The notes: generated by a model not told the origin, from the sequence alone. Positions 6,580 through 13,770 are shown, numbered from the stretch's first letter. The stretch: DNA of 14,757 nucleotides from Caulobacteraceae bacterium (GCA_030151985.1 JASLDZ010000124.1:1-14757), one strand, 5' to 3'. Made by a program: numbers and translations.

Positions 6580-7158
6580 TCATGGCGCGGCCAGCATCTT
6601 CTTGTCGAGCTGCGCGACGAGCGCGCTCGCGCCGCCGGCGGCCAGCGTCTGGGAGAACTCGGAGCGCTGCGCGGCGATCTGGCTGACCGAGGCGTAGTAG
6701 ACGTCCACCACCTTCCAGGCGCCCCCGGACTGGCGCATGCGGTAGCTGAGGACCGAGGGCGCTCCGTCCCTGGGCGTCACGACGGTCTTCACGAGCCGGT
6801 CGACGCCGTGGGCCCCCACCTTGGGCTCCACCGACAGCCGCTCGCCGCCGTCGTGGTCGAAGTTGTGGGCGTAGCTGCGCACCGTGTAGCGGGCCATGGC
6901 GGCGGTGACGTCGCGTCGCTCGTCGGGGCTGAGCGCGGCCCAGCGGGGCCCGACGGCGAACTGGGCCATCACCGGGAAGTCGAACAGCTGCTCCACGGCC
7001 GGCTTCAGCTTGGCCGCGCGACCCGCCGCGCCCAGCGCCTTGCCGTGCTTCATGGTGTCGCGCAGCACGACGTAGAAGGCCTCGATCTCTCCGGCCGCCG
7101 GATCGGCTGCGACGGCGGCGACAGCGGCCGCGGGCGGGGTCGGTGGCGGAAGGATCAA
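6580..7158 (-). CDS. hpnM: HpnM / MlaC-like lipid-binding (Tgt2-family) protein
   Basis: 192 residues of the MlaC/Ttg2D fold: helical start (EIEAFYVVLRDTMKHG), FDFPVMAQFAVGPRW near 59-73, LSPDERRDVTAAMARYTVRSYAHNFD, and a beta-rich end with SYRMRQSGGAWKVVDVYYASVSQIAAQRSEF. This pattern fits the HpnM subfamily, which goes with the HpnN transporter and shuttles hopanoid or other lipid across the periplasm. Oddly, the only possible start is a TTG (7158) overlapping the hpnN stop as TTGA, because a TGA lies 24 nt upstream in frame and there is no ATG or GTG between. The N-terminus is Pro/Ala rich (ILPPPTPPAAAVAAVAADP) with no positive residue, so a normal Sec signal peptide is not visible, though the family is periplasmic. 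Codon overlap implies tight coupling to hpnN. Family call good; symbol by similarity and position. Confidence 0.8.
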   Translation of the reverse strand: MILPPPTPPAAAVAAVAADPAAGEIEAFYVVLRDTMKHGKALGAAGRAAKLKPAVEQLFDFPVMAQFAVGPRWAALSPDERRDVTAAMARYTVRSYAHNFDHDGGERLSVEPKVGAHGVDRLVKTVVTPRDGAPSVLSYRMRQSGGAWKVVDVYYASVSQIAAQRSEFSQTLAAGGASALVAQLDKKMLAAP

Positions 7159-9791
7159 GCGGGTCTCCGGTCGAGGGCTTCAGGGTTCGAGGGCGGCGCG
7201 GCCGCCGCGGGGATCGCGGCCGGCCCGAGCAGGGCGGTCTGCAGGCCCAGCGCGCAGAGGAGCGTCCATCCGAGCGACACCATCAGGAGCGCCCCCAGGC
7301 TGGACGTGCCCGGGTGCGGCGAAATCCACAGACTGCCGAAGGCCAGCCCCGTGGTCAGCGCGCTGAAGACGACGCCGCGCGCCACGCTCGTGTCCAGGAG
7401 GTTCGTCGCGCCCTGCCTCCAGGCCAGGGTGAAGTAGATCGTGAACGCCGCGCCGACGCTGACCAGCAGGGGGACGGCCACGATGTTCTCGACGTTGATG
7501 GCGATCCTGAACACCGCGCACGTGGCGAAAGTGAGGAGGGCGGCGGCCGCCACCGGCGCCAGGGTCAGGGCCACGTCCCGCAGGCGACGGAGCACCGCGA
7601 ACAGCAGCACGACGATCGCCGCCGTCGACAGCGCCATGGCGGCGGCGAACGCCTGCAGGATCGTGGCGCGGGAACCGCGCACCGCCACCGGCGCGCCCAC
7701 CGCGTCAGGCGCGACCCTTTGGACGGCCGCCACGAAGCGATCGATCGTGGCCTCGTCGTTGGCGTCCCCTTTGGGGAAGACCTGGACGCGCACGCGTCCG
7801 TCCGCCGCCTTCCAGTCGCGCACGATCTCGGGCGGGAGCGTGGCGACGGTGACCGGATCGGCCGTGAGCAGGGCCGCCGTGCGCCTGAGCAGCGTCGGGA
7901 GGCCGGCGACGAGCCCCGCCTGCGCGCGAGCCCGCGCGGCCGGCCCCGCCTCGACCAGACGACCCACCGCCGTCGCCAGCCTTCGCGCCTGCGCGCCGTC
8001 CTGACCGGGCGTCCGCGCCGCCGCCTTGAGCAGCTCCTGGCGGGCGGCGTCCAGGCTCTCGACCATCTGCGCGTCGTCGGGCGTCGGCGCCACGTCGAAC
8101 GGGTCGAGGGACGGGCCGAGCAGGTTGGCGGCGTCGGCGATCGGCGCGAGCTTGGCGGCCTGGTCGTCGGGCGCGAAGCTCGTCAGCGTCACCGCGCGCG
8201 CCACCTCGGGCAGCGCGGCCAGTCGGTCGGCGAGCCGCCTGGCGTCTTCGGTGGAGGGCGCCACCACGTCGAGCGTGTTCAGCGTCGTGTCGGGGTTGCG
8301 CGCCAGATCGCGGAGCGTCGAGACGGATTCGGTGCGGGGGCTGTCCAGGCTGACGGGGTCGAAGTCGAAGCGCAGCAGCGGCAGCGTGGTCGCCGCCAGG
8401 CCGCAGAGGAGGGCGAACCCGGCCAGGATCTCCCGTCGCCGCCCCGCCAGCGCCCGCCCGAGGGCGGCCAGCGGGGCGAAGCCGGCGTCCGGCGCCGCGC
8501 CGGACGGCTTGAGCAGGGTGATCAGCGCCGGCAGGAGCGTCACGCTCAGCACGAACGCCACGACCATGCCGACGCCCGCGATGACGCCCAGCTGCGAGAA
8601 GCCGACATAGCGGGTGGGGGAGAAGGCGAAGAACCCGGCCGCCGTCGCCGCCGCGGCGATGGCCAGACCCAGTCCCACGCGCCGGGCCGCCGCCGCCGGC
8701 GCGTCCGCCAGCTCCACGCCCTCGGCCCGCTCCGCGCGGAAGCGGACGGCGAACTGGATGGCGAAGTCCACGCCCAGCCCGACGAACAGCGCCACGAACG
8801 CCACGGAGATGAGGTTGAACCGGCCGAACGCGGCCAGCCCCAGGGCGGCGGTGACGAAGAGGCCGGTGAACACCGTGACCAGCACGGCCGCGATCAGCTT
8901 GGGCGACCGCAGCGCCGCCCACAGCACGCCCGCCACCGCGGCCAGCATGGCCGCGGCGATCGGCGCGGCGCCCTCCTCCAGGCTGCCCAGTTGCTCGTCG
9001 TCCAGCGGCACGGGCCCGGTGATCCGCACCGTCACGCCCCGCGCGGGCGACAGGCCCAGCTCCGAGGCGGCGGCGCGCACCGCCTGCGTGGCGCGGAGCC
9101 CCGGCATGAGCTGGCTGTAGTCCAGCTTCGGCTCCAGCACGACGAGGCGTCGGAGGTCGTCCCGGCTCTCGGCGCCCGAGACGAGCGCGCTCCACGCCAT
9201 CCAGGCGGGACGCGACGCGAGCGCGGCCTCGATCTGGGCGGAGATCGCGGACATCGGCCGGTCCAACGTCGCGAGCGCCACCGAACCGTCCGCCGTTTGC
9301 TGGAGGCCGGTCGCAAGGCTCGACATCACCCCGCGCAGGCTGGGGTCTGCGGCGAGGGGGCCGATCAGCGGCTGCGCCTTCACCAGCGAGTCCATGGTGG
9401 AGGCGACCTCGCCCGGCGAGAGGAACAGGAGGCCGTTCCGGTCGAAGAAGGCGCCTCCCGCCGGCCGCGCCACCTCGCGGAACAGGTCGCCCCGGCCGGC
9501 GAGCCGGGCCGCCAGCGCGGCCGCCCCCGCCTCCGCCAGCTCGGCCGTGCGCCCGTCGACGACGACGACGATCTGGTCGCTCTTGCCCGGGAACGCCCGG
9601 TCGAAGGCGCTGGCGTCGCGCCGCCAGGCCACCTCGCGGGAGATGAGCGATTCCGTGTCGGTGCTGATGGCGAAGTGGGTGGCGACGAAGGCCAGCGACA
9701 GCACGCCGGCCGCCAGACCCGTCGCGGCGACCGCACCGGCGCTCCGGCAGCACCGCGCCACCAGCCGCCCCAAGGCCTTCGACAGGCTCAT
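7155..9791 (-). CDS. hpnN: HpnN-like RND/MMPL family lipid transporter
   Basis: 878 residues, the usual size for HpnN. The layout is the duplicated RND plan: TM1 at about 18-38 (AVAATGLAAGVLSLAFVATHF), a periplasmic domain up to about residue 270, a bundle of five TMs including the MMPL signature VGLGVDFAIQFAVRF, TM7 after the loop (EILAGFALLCGLAATTLPLL), a second periplasmic domain, and a closing bundle with VENIVAVPLLVSVGAAFTIYF. HpnN carries hopanoids from the inner to the outer membrane in Rhodopseudomonas and relatives; other MMPL members move other lipids. ATG 9791 is taken because the first TM helix lies just behind it; no strong ribosome site is seen. It is first in the six-gene operon, its stop overlapping the hpnM TTG. 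No hopanoid biosynthetic gene is in the window, so the cargo could be another lipid. Confidence 0.88.
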   Translation of the reverse strand: MSLSKALGRLVARCCRSAGAVAATGLAAGVLSLAFVATHFAISTDTESLISREVAWRRDASAFDRAFPGKSDQIVVVVDGRTAELAEAGAAALAARLAGRGDLFREVARPAGGAFFDRNGLLFLSPGEVASTMDSLVKAQPLIGPLAADPSLRGVMSSLATGLQQTADGSVALATLDRPMSAISAQIEAALASRPAWMAWSALVSGAESRDDLRRLVVLEPKLDYSQLMPGLRATQAVRAAASELGLSPARGVTVRITGPVPLDDEQLGSLEEGAAPIAAAMLAAVAGVLWAALRSPKLIAAVLVTVFTGLFVTAALGLAAFGRFNLISVAFVALFVGLGVDFAIQFAVRFRAERAEGVELADAPAAAARRVGLGLAIAAAATAAGFFAFSPTRYVGFSQLGVIAGVGMVVAFVLSVTLLPALITLLKPSGAAPDAGFAPLAALGRALAGRRREILAGFALLCGLAATTLPLLRFDFDPVSLDSPRTESVSTLRDLARNPDTTLNTLDVVAPSTEDARRLADRLAALPEVARAVTLTSFAPDDQAAKLAPIADAANLLGPSLDPFDVAPTPDDAQMVESLDAARQELLKAAARTPGQDGAQARRLATAVGRLVEAGPAARARAQAGLVAGLPTLLRRTAALLTADPVTVATLPPEIVRDWKAADGRVRVQVFPKGDANDEATIDRFVAAVQRVAPDAVGAPVAVRGSRATILQAFAAAMALSTAAIVVLLFAVLRRLRDVALTLAPVAAAALLTFATCAVFRIAINVENIVAVPLLVSVGAAFTIYFTLAWRQGATNLLDTSVARGVVFSALTTGLAFGSLWISPHPGTSSLGALLMVSLGWTLLCALGLQTALLGPAAIPAAAAPPSNPEALDRRPA

Positions 9792-9983
9792 AGGTTGCGG
9801 AAAGCGGGTCGCCGGGGCGCGGAACGAGTGATGCGAAGCACCTCCATGCGCGCATATACAGTCCGTGTCCCGACGATTGCAGCGCGACATCATCGCCTTG
9901 TCCCGCCGGCTTGACGGGGCGAGACGCGACGCGTCCGGTCGCGAGCGGCCGCGACGCGGCCGCGACAGGGAGCGGAAGCGGGG
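9792..9983. promoter_or_regulatory. Divergent promoter region between the lipid operon and the prephenate dehydratase gene
   Basis: 192 nt between two divergent starts, with a locally A/T-richer core near 9850-9890. A palindrome ATGCGCGCAT occupies 9846-9855 and a TATAC lies beside it. On the plus strand TTGACG (9910-9915) could be a -35 element, with no clear -10. I cannot assign transcription starts; the promoter role is inferred from gene orientation. Confidence 0.4.
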
Positions 9984-11168
9984 ATGAAGGCGGCCTTCCA
10001 GGGCGAAGCGGGCGCGAACGGCCACGTGCTGTGTCTCGAGGCCTTCCCGGACTACGAGCCCCGTCCCTGCGCCACCTTCGAGGAGGCCTTCGCGGCGGTC
10101 CGGTCGGGCGAGTGCGCCCTCGGGCTGATCGCCATGGAGAACTCCACCGTCGGGCGGGTGGCCGACGTGCACAACCTGCTGCGGGATTCGGGTTTGCGCA
10201 TCGTGGGCGAGCGCTTCATGCGCATCGTCTTCGACTTGATGGTGAGTCCCGGCGCGGAGCTGGCGGGACTTCGCTCGGTCCGCAGCCACCCCATGGCGCT
10301 CGCCCAATGCCGCCGGCTGATCGCGGAGCTGGGGCTGCGGGCGGAGGCGGCGCTCGACACCGCGGGCGCCGCTCGGGCGCTGGCCGAGTCGCCCGATCCC
10401 TCCGTCGCCGTGCTCGCCCCCGCGGACGCGGCGAGGCGCTACGGACTGGAGGTGCTCCGCACGGGCGTGGAGGACGATCCGCAGAACACGACGCGGTTCA
10501 TCGTCGTGGCCCGCGAGGACGGAGCGCTCCCGATCGCAGAGGACGCGCCTTGCCTCACCAGCCTGACGTTCAAGACCCGCGACGTGCCGGCGGCGCTCTA
10601 CAAGGCGCTCGGCAGCTTCGCCTCCAACGGCGTCAACCTCTGGAAGCTCGAGAGCTACGTCGAGGGCCGCGGACAGTTCAGGGCGGCGAGCTTCTACGCC
10701 GAAGTGGCGGGCCGTCCGTCCGACCCGCCGGTGGAGTCCGCGCTGAACGAGCTCGCCTTCTTCAGCAGCGAGTACGAGATCCTGGGCGTCTACGCCGCCG
10801 ACCCCGCGCGGCGCGGCGCCGCGCCCGCCGGGGCGCCGGCCCCGGCCGTCCACACCGCGTCCGCCGCTCCGGAGGTGGAGGAGCACGGCTGGGCGGACGC
10901 GCTCTCGCGGTTGCGGCACAGCATCGACAACATCGACGCCGCGGTGATCCACCTCCTGGCCGAGCGCTTCAAGGTGACGCGGCAGGTCGGCGCGCTGAAG
11001 GCCCGCCACGCGCTGCCTGCGAGCGACCCCGCGCGGGAGGCGCGGCAGCTCGAGCGGCTGCAGCGGCTGGCGGCCGCGGCCGACCTCGACCCCGGCTTCG
11101 CCCACAAGTTCCTGGCCTTCGTGATCGCCGAGGTGGTGCGCCACCACGAGAGGATGCGGCAGGACTGA
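9984..11168 (+). CDS. Bifunctional prephenate dehydratase-ACT-chorismate mutase, reversed domain order
   Basis: 394 residues making phenylpyruvate from chorismate via prephenate. Prephenate dehydratase takes 1-178: FQGEAGANGH near the start, MENSTVGRVADVHNLL (51-66) and the catalytic TRF motif T170-R171-F172 (NTTRFIVVAR). The regulatory ACT domain is 192-272, with ALYKALGSFASNGVNLWKLESY carrying the phenylalanine-binding region. An Ala/Pro-rich linker (276-300) leads to an AroQ-type chorismate mutase at 303-392: R311, R328, K339, D348, R351 and E352 match the active-site pattern (IDNIDAAVIHLLAERFK, SDPAREARQLERL). E. coli PheA has the mutase first; most alphaproteobacteria have two separate proteins, so this order is unusual. 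ATG 9984 has AGGGAG and a GGAAG upstream. The frame is unbroken, so the fusion is not a prediction artefact. A pheA symbol is avoided because of the different architecture. Likely feedback-inhibited by phenylalanine through ACT. Confidence 0.93.
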   Translation: MKAAFQGEAGANGHVLCLEAFPDYEPRPCATFEEAFAAVRSGECALGLIAMENSTVGRVADVHNLLRDSGLRIVGERFMRIVFDLMVSPGAELAGLRSVRSHPMALAQCRRLIAELGLRAEAALDTAGAARALAESPDPSVAVLAPADAARRYGLEVLRTGVEDDPQNTTRFIVVAREDGALPIAEDAPCLTSLTFKTRDVPAALYKALGSFASNGVNLWKLESYVEGRGQFRAASFYAEVAGRPSDPPVESALNELAFFSSEYEILGVYAADPARRGAAPAGAPAPAVHTASAAPEVEEHGWADALSRLRHSIDNIDAAVIHLLAERFKVTRQVGALKARHALPASDPAREARQLERLQRLAAAADLDPGFAHKFLAFVIAEVVRHHERMRQD

Positions 11169-11213
11169 CGGCGGGGCGACTGCGCGCCGGAACAACCGCG
11201 CCGCCCCCCTAGC

Positions 11214-11238
11214 TTCCGCAGACAGTCCATCTGCGGAA
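11214..11238 (+). promoter_or_regulatory. Perfect 9-bp hairpin overlapping the tspO ribosome-binding region
   Basis: TTCCGCAGA (11214-11222) and TCTGCGGAA (11230-11238) are exact inverse complements around a 7-nt loop. The right arm contains most of GGAAGG (11235-11240), the only good Shine-Dalgarno candidate of the following ATG (11249). Folding would hide the ribosome site; alternatively it is a protein-binding operator or part of the end of the upstream transcript, although no T-run follows. Confidence 0.5.
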
Positions 11239-11248
11239 GGCTCTTGCG

Positions 11249-11725
11249 ATGAAGCGTTCGACCGCGGCGCTGACGTCGGGTCTCGCGGTCCTCGCCGCCG
11301 CGGCCGCCGGAGGCGCGAGCGGGCCGCAGCATCCGCGGGCGGCCCTTTGGTACCTGCGTCTGCGCAAGCCCGGCTACACGCCGCCGGGGCCGGCGGTCGG
11401 CGCGACCTGGGGCGTTCTGGAGGTGCTGCTCGCGATCGGCGGCTACCGGCTGCTGCGCGCATCGCCCTCGCGGGCGCGCACCGTGGCGCTGGGCGGATGG
11501 ACGGCCACGCTGGCGGGGCTCGCCGGCTTCCCCTGGCTGTTCTTCGGCGAGCGGCGGCTCGGCGCGGGCGCCGCGGCGGCCGGAGCCATGCTCGCCGCCG
11601 CCTCCACCTCCGCGGTGGCCGCGTGCGGGGTCGATCGCGCTTCCGCAGGCCTGACCACGCCCGTCGTCGCCTGGCTGGCCTTCGCGACCCTCCTCAGCGA
11701 GGAGCTGTTGCGCCGCAACCGCTGA
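11249..11725 (+). CDS. tspO: TspO/MBR family membrane protein
   Basis: 158 residues and five hydrophobic stretches (about 5-23, 45-67, 77-96, 103-125, 133-152), the TspO plan. The hallmark region is WYLRLRKPGYTPPGPAVGATWGVLEVLLAIGGY (34-66), matching the WY..L.KP...PP....W..LY pattern of the family; W-LFF (93-97) and a LL..N-type tail are also present. TspO proteins bind tetrapyrroles and cholesterol-like ligands and act in stress and light/oxygen regulation in alphaproteobacteria such as Rhodobacter. In this copy the Y of WxxLY is E (VLEVLL), and the tail is shorter on aromatic residues, so it is a divergent member. ATG 11249 has GGAAGG 8 nt upstream, partly within a perfect hairpin. The DUF2231 gene follows after 68 nt on the same strand and may be co-transcribed. 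Confidence 0.8.
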   Translation: MKRSTAALTSGLAVLAAAAAGGASGPQHPRAALWYLRLRKPGYTPPGPAVGATWGVLEVLLAIGGYRLLRASPSRARTVALGGWTATLAGLAGFPWLFFGERRLGAGAAAAGAMLAAASTSAVAACGVDRASAGLTTPVVAWLAFATLLSEELLRRNR

Positions 11726-11793
11726 GGCTTGGTCGCGCGTCCGGAACCGCGGGCCCCGGCAGCGGCTTGCGACCGCAGAAGAGGAGCTTCGAC

Positions 11794-12309
11794 TTGGGCA
11801 AGTCTCACCCCCACGGCGTGGAGAGCACGGCGGCGGTCTTCCACCACCCGGTGCATCCCATGGCCATAGCCTTCCCGGTCGCCTTCCTGATGGCGGCGCC
11901 GCTCGTCGACCTCGCCGCGCGCGCGACCGACGATCCCTTCTGGCGGCGCGGGGCGCGATGGCTGCTTGCCGGCGGCCTGGCGTCCGGCGCGACCGCCTCG
12001 GCGAGCGGGCTGGTCGACTACCTTTCGATCGCGGAGGTGCGGCGGCTGCCGAGCGCCCACGTGCATGCGGGAGGGAACGTCCTGGCGCTGCTCCTGGCGG
12101 GCTTAAACCTCTCGCGCCGTCCGCGCGACGACGACCGGCCGCCGGACGGCGTCGACATCGGCCTGTCGCTCGCCACCGTGGCGATCCTGGGCGCGACCGC
12201 GTGGCTGGGCGGGGAGCTCTCCTACCGCCACCGCGTCGGGGTCATCGCCGACGAAAGCCCGACCGCGACCAAAAGCGTGACGCGCGGCGCCCTGTCGGCC
12301 CTGAGCTGA
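11794..12309 (+). CDS. DUF2231 family membrane protein
   Basis: 171 residues with four membrane segments: about 23-42 (MAIAFPVAFLMAAPLVDLAA), 55-72, 88-105 and 122-140. The opening HHPVHPMAIAFPVAF and the following GLVDYLSI match the DUF2231 pattern (HP.HP...FPi....G..DYL), a family of unknown function often suspected to bind heme or metal through its histidines (here H17, H18, H21 and H86-H88 region). The start is TTG at 11794: GAGGAG (11781-11786) stands 7 nt before it and no ATG occurs until the first TM helix, so a rare start is best. GTG at 11818 is a weaker alternative. It follows tspO by 68 nt. The 64 nt to the convergent DUF1989 gene hold only an imperfect GC-rich dyad and no clear terminator. 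Confidence 0.75.
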   Translation: MGKSHPHGVESTAAVFHHPVHPMAIAFPVAFLMAAPLVDLAARATDDPFWRRGARWLLAGGLASGATASASGLVDYLSIAEVRRLPSAHVHAGGNVLALLLAGLNLSRRPRDDDRPPDGVDIGLSLATVAILGATAWLGGELSYRHRVGVIADESPTATKSVTRGALSALS

Positions 12310-12373
12310 GGGTCCAGGGCGTCGGGGAGGCGGCGATTGCGGAAGGCTCACGTTCCCCGCGGAGCTGGCCCGC

Positions 12374-12976
12374 TCAGCTCACGACGTAGTGGATCGGCTT
12401 GAAGCTGTGGTTGTTCGACTGCAGCGCCGAGCAGGCGGTGAGGCCGATGACAAGGTCCTCCTCCGCCAGGAAGGTGACGTGGTCGCCCGCCTTGCTCAGC
12501 GGCGGCTCCACCTTCAGCTCCCCGGTCCGTCCGTCCACGGGCACGTTCATGAACACGTTGAAGGCGGCGGGGATCATGTCCGGTTCGACGCCGTAGGGAG
12601 CCAGCGCTTCCGCCAGGTTGCCGAAGCAGCCCCGGTGCGGGTGCTCGTCCCCGTAGATGATGCGGAAAGTGTCGGCCGAGCAGGGGGTCAGGAGGAAGTC
12701 GTGGCGGCCGACCGTGTCCTCCTCGATCCGCAGCAGCACCCGCGAGCGGTTCGAATAGATCGGATCGCCGGTCGAGAGATAGATGCGGCTGGCGTAGTCC
12801 AGCGTACGGCCCGACGAGATCACCTCGCGCACGTCGTGGCGGTTGAAGGCCAGAAGGTCCGCGACCTGCTCGCCCTCGGGGTCGATGACGGTCAGCCGCC
12901 GCCCCTTGTCGAGCGCAAAGGCGACGCCCGAGCGGGGCGGGATGACTATGTGGCCGGAGCCGGAAGCCCCGCTCAC
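12374..12976 (-). CDS. DUF1989 protein (urea-carboxylase-associated / carboxyguanidine-deiminase-like)
   Basis: 200 residues, cytosolic. The family fold is seen in IPPRSGVAFALDKGRRLTVIDPEGEQVADLLAFN (12-45), SRIYLSTGDPIYSNRSRVLLRI, DFLLTPCSADTFRIIYGDEHPHRGCFGNL (93-121), PAAFNVFMNVPVD and the Cys/His-rich end LTACSALQSNNHSFKPIHYVV. Two DUF1989 proteins form carboxyguanidine deiminase (CgdAB) of the guanidine pathway; many others are unassigned. The start is GTG 12976, overlapping the stop of the YqcI/YcgG gene as GTGA, so the two are translationally coupled. Only one DUF1989 gene is present and no guanidine carboxylase or urea carboxylase is nearby, so it is unlikely to be a straightforward CgdA or CgdB. 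A role on an N-hydroxylated guanidino compound made by the upstream enzyme is reasonable but unproven. An upstream frame extension to 13402 is a shadow. Confidence 0.85.
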   Translation of the reverse strand: MSGASGSGHIVIPPRSGVAFALDKGRRLTVIDPEGEQVADLLAFNRHDVREVISSGRTLDYASRIYLSTGDPIYSNRSRVLLRIEEDTVGRHDFLLTPCSADTFRIIYGDEHPHRGCFGNLAEALAPYGVEPDMIPAAFNVFMNVPVDGRTGELKVEPPLSKAGDHVTFLAEEDLVIGLTACSALQSNNHSFKPIHYVVS

Positions 12977-13701
12977 GCCAGCAGCTCCGCCAGGTCGTCC
13001 GAACCGTCCGCGAGGGGCGCGCGGCTGAGGGGGCAGCGCCAGTCGTCGTTCACCGCCCGGCCGCTGTACTGCCGCGCCTCGCTGAGTTCGCCGTGCCGGG
13101 CGAGCATCGGGTTGATCGAGCCGTCCAGCGCTTCGTCGCGCTGCAGGATCGCGCCGCGCAGCTTCTCGTAGAGGCCGTCGCGCCGCAGCCGCTCGAACTG
13201 GTCGTGCAGGTTGAACACCATGACCGGCTTGCGGAAGCGTCGCGCGGCCCGGCTGGCGTTCGGGTGCAGGCCGACCACGAAGAACGCCTCGCCGCCGAAG
13301 GACAGCGAGAAGTGCGGGCTGTCGGGATCGACGTCGACGCGCGGATCGACTTCGCTGCCGTGCCACACGTCCTTGTCGGTCAACGACTGCACCCGCGCCC
13401 AAAGGTGGCGTTCGAAGGCGGCCTCGTCGAGGTTGTCGGGACCTTCGAAGATGATGGCCACGCTTTGGAACAGCCGGGGATCGGCCTTGTAGCGCTGCGC
13501 GAAGGCGTGGAGCTCGGCGTGGATCGGCAGGTCGTTCCAGGCGGAGGTGAGGTCTCGCGCCACCAGCACCCGCATCTGGCCCCGGGAGAGCGCCGACTTC
13601 GCTCCGACGCAGGGGAACCCGGTGTCCGCGATGAAGGCGTGGAACGCGTCGATCAGAGGATGGCTCGCGGATTCGCCCGCGACGCCGGAAGGCATGGTCA
13701 T
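12973..13701 (-). CDS. YqcI/YcgG family protein (GntA-like heme-dependent guanidino N-hydroxylase family)
   Basis: 242 residues, no signal peptide. Family hallmarks are FPCVGAKSAL with C31 near the N-terminus, AIIFEGP, FGGEAFFVVGLHPNASRAARRF with H146, VFNLHDQFERLR, and the C-terminal INPMLARHGELSEARQYSGR...WRCPL with C223. This family (PF08892) includes GntA, which uses heme to N-hydroxylate a guanidino amino acid in guanitoxin synthesis, and other proteins annotated only as YqcI/YcgG. I see no other guanitoxin gene (no phosphotransferase, no enduracididine enzymes), so the product is not guanitoxin; arginine or guanidine derivatives are the natural guess. ATG 13701 is the longest sensible start; ATG 13695 is an alternative, and neither has a strong ribosome site. 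The stop overlaps the DUF1989 GTG. Candidate operator palindromes lie upstream. Confidence 0.82.
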   Translation of the reverse strand: MTMPSGVAGESASHPLIDAFHAFIADTGFPCVGAKSALSRGQMRVLVARDLTSAWNDLPIHAELHAFAQRYKADPRLFQSVAIIFEGPDNLDEAAFERHLWARVQSLTDKDVWHGSEVDPRVDVDPDSPHFSLSFGGEAFFVVGLHPNASRAARRFRKPVMVFNLHDQFERLRRDGLYEKLRGAILQRDEALDGSINPMLARHGELSEARQYSGRAVNDDWRCPLSRAPLADGSDDLAELLA

Positions 13702-13770
13702 CGTTTGGTCGTCGTCCCGATCGGATGGAGGTCGGCCATCCGGGCGCTCAACCCACGAGACGGCCTTCCT

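Noticed and set aside
9821..9850. GGAAC on the plus strand as an EcfG promoter for the prephenate dehydratase gene
   Set aside because: No GTT-like -10 occurs 16-18 nt downstream, and phenylalanine synthesis is not an expected stress target.
7143..9914. A 923-residue plus-strand open frame antisense to hpnN
   Set aside because: Its translation is Arg/Gly/His/Gln-rich low-complexity typical of antisense GC-rich shadows, while the opposite strand encodes a complete, motif-bearing transporter.
11189..11214. GGAAC upstream of tspO as an EcfG promoter
   Set aside because: The bases 17 nt downstream are AGCT rather than CGTT, so only the -35 half matches.
9792..11462. N-terminal extension of HpnN through the prephenate dehydratase gene up to 11462
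   Set aside because: It is antisense to a well-supported enzyme and the first transmembrane helix follows directly after ATG 9791.
12374..13701. Guanitoxin biosynthesis cluster
   Set aside because: Only the GntA-like family member is present; the other enzymes of the toxin pathway are absent from the window.
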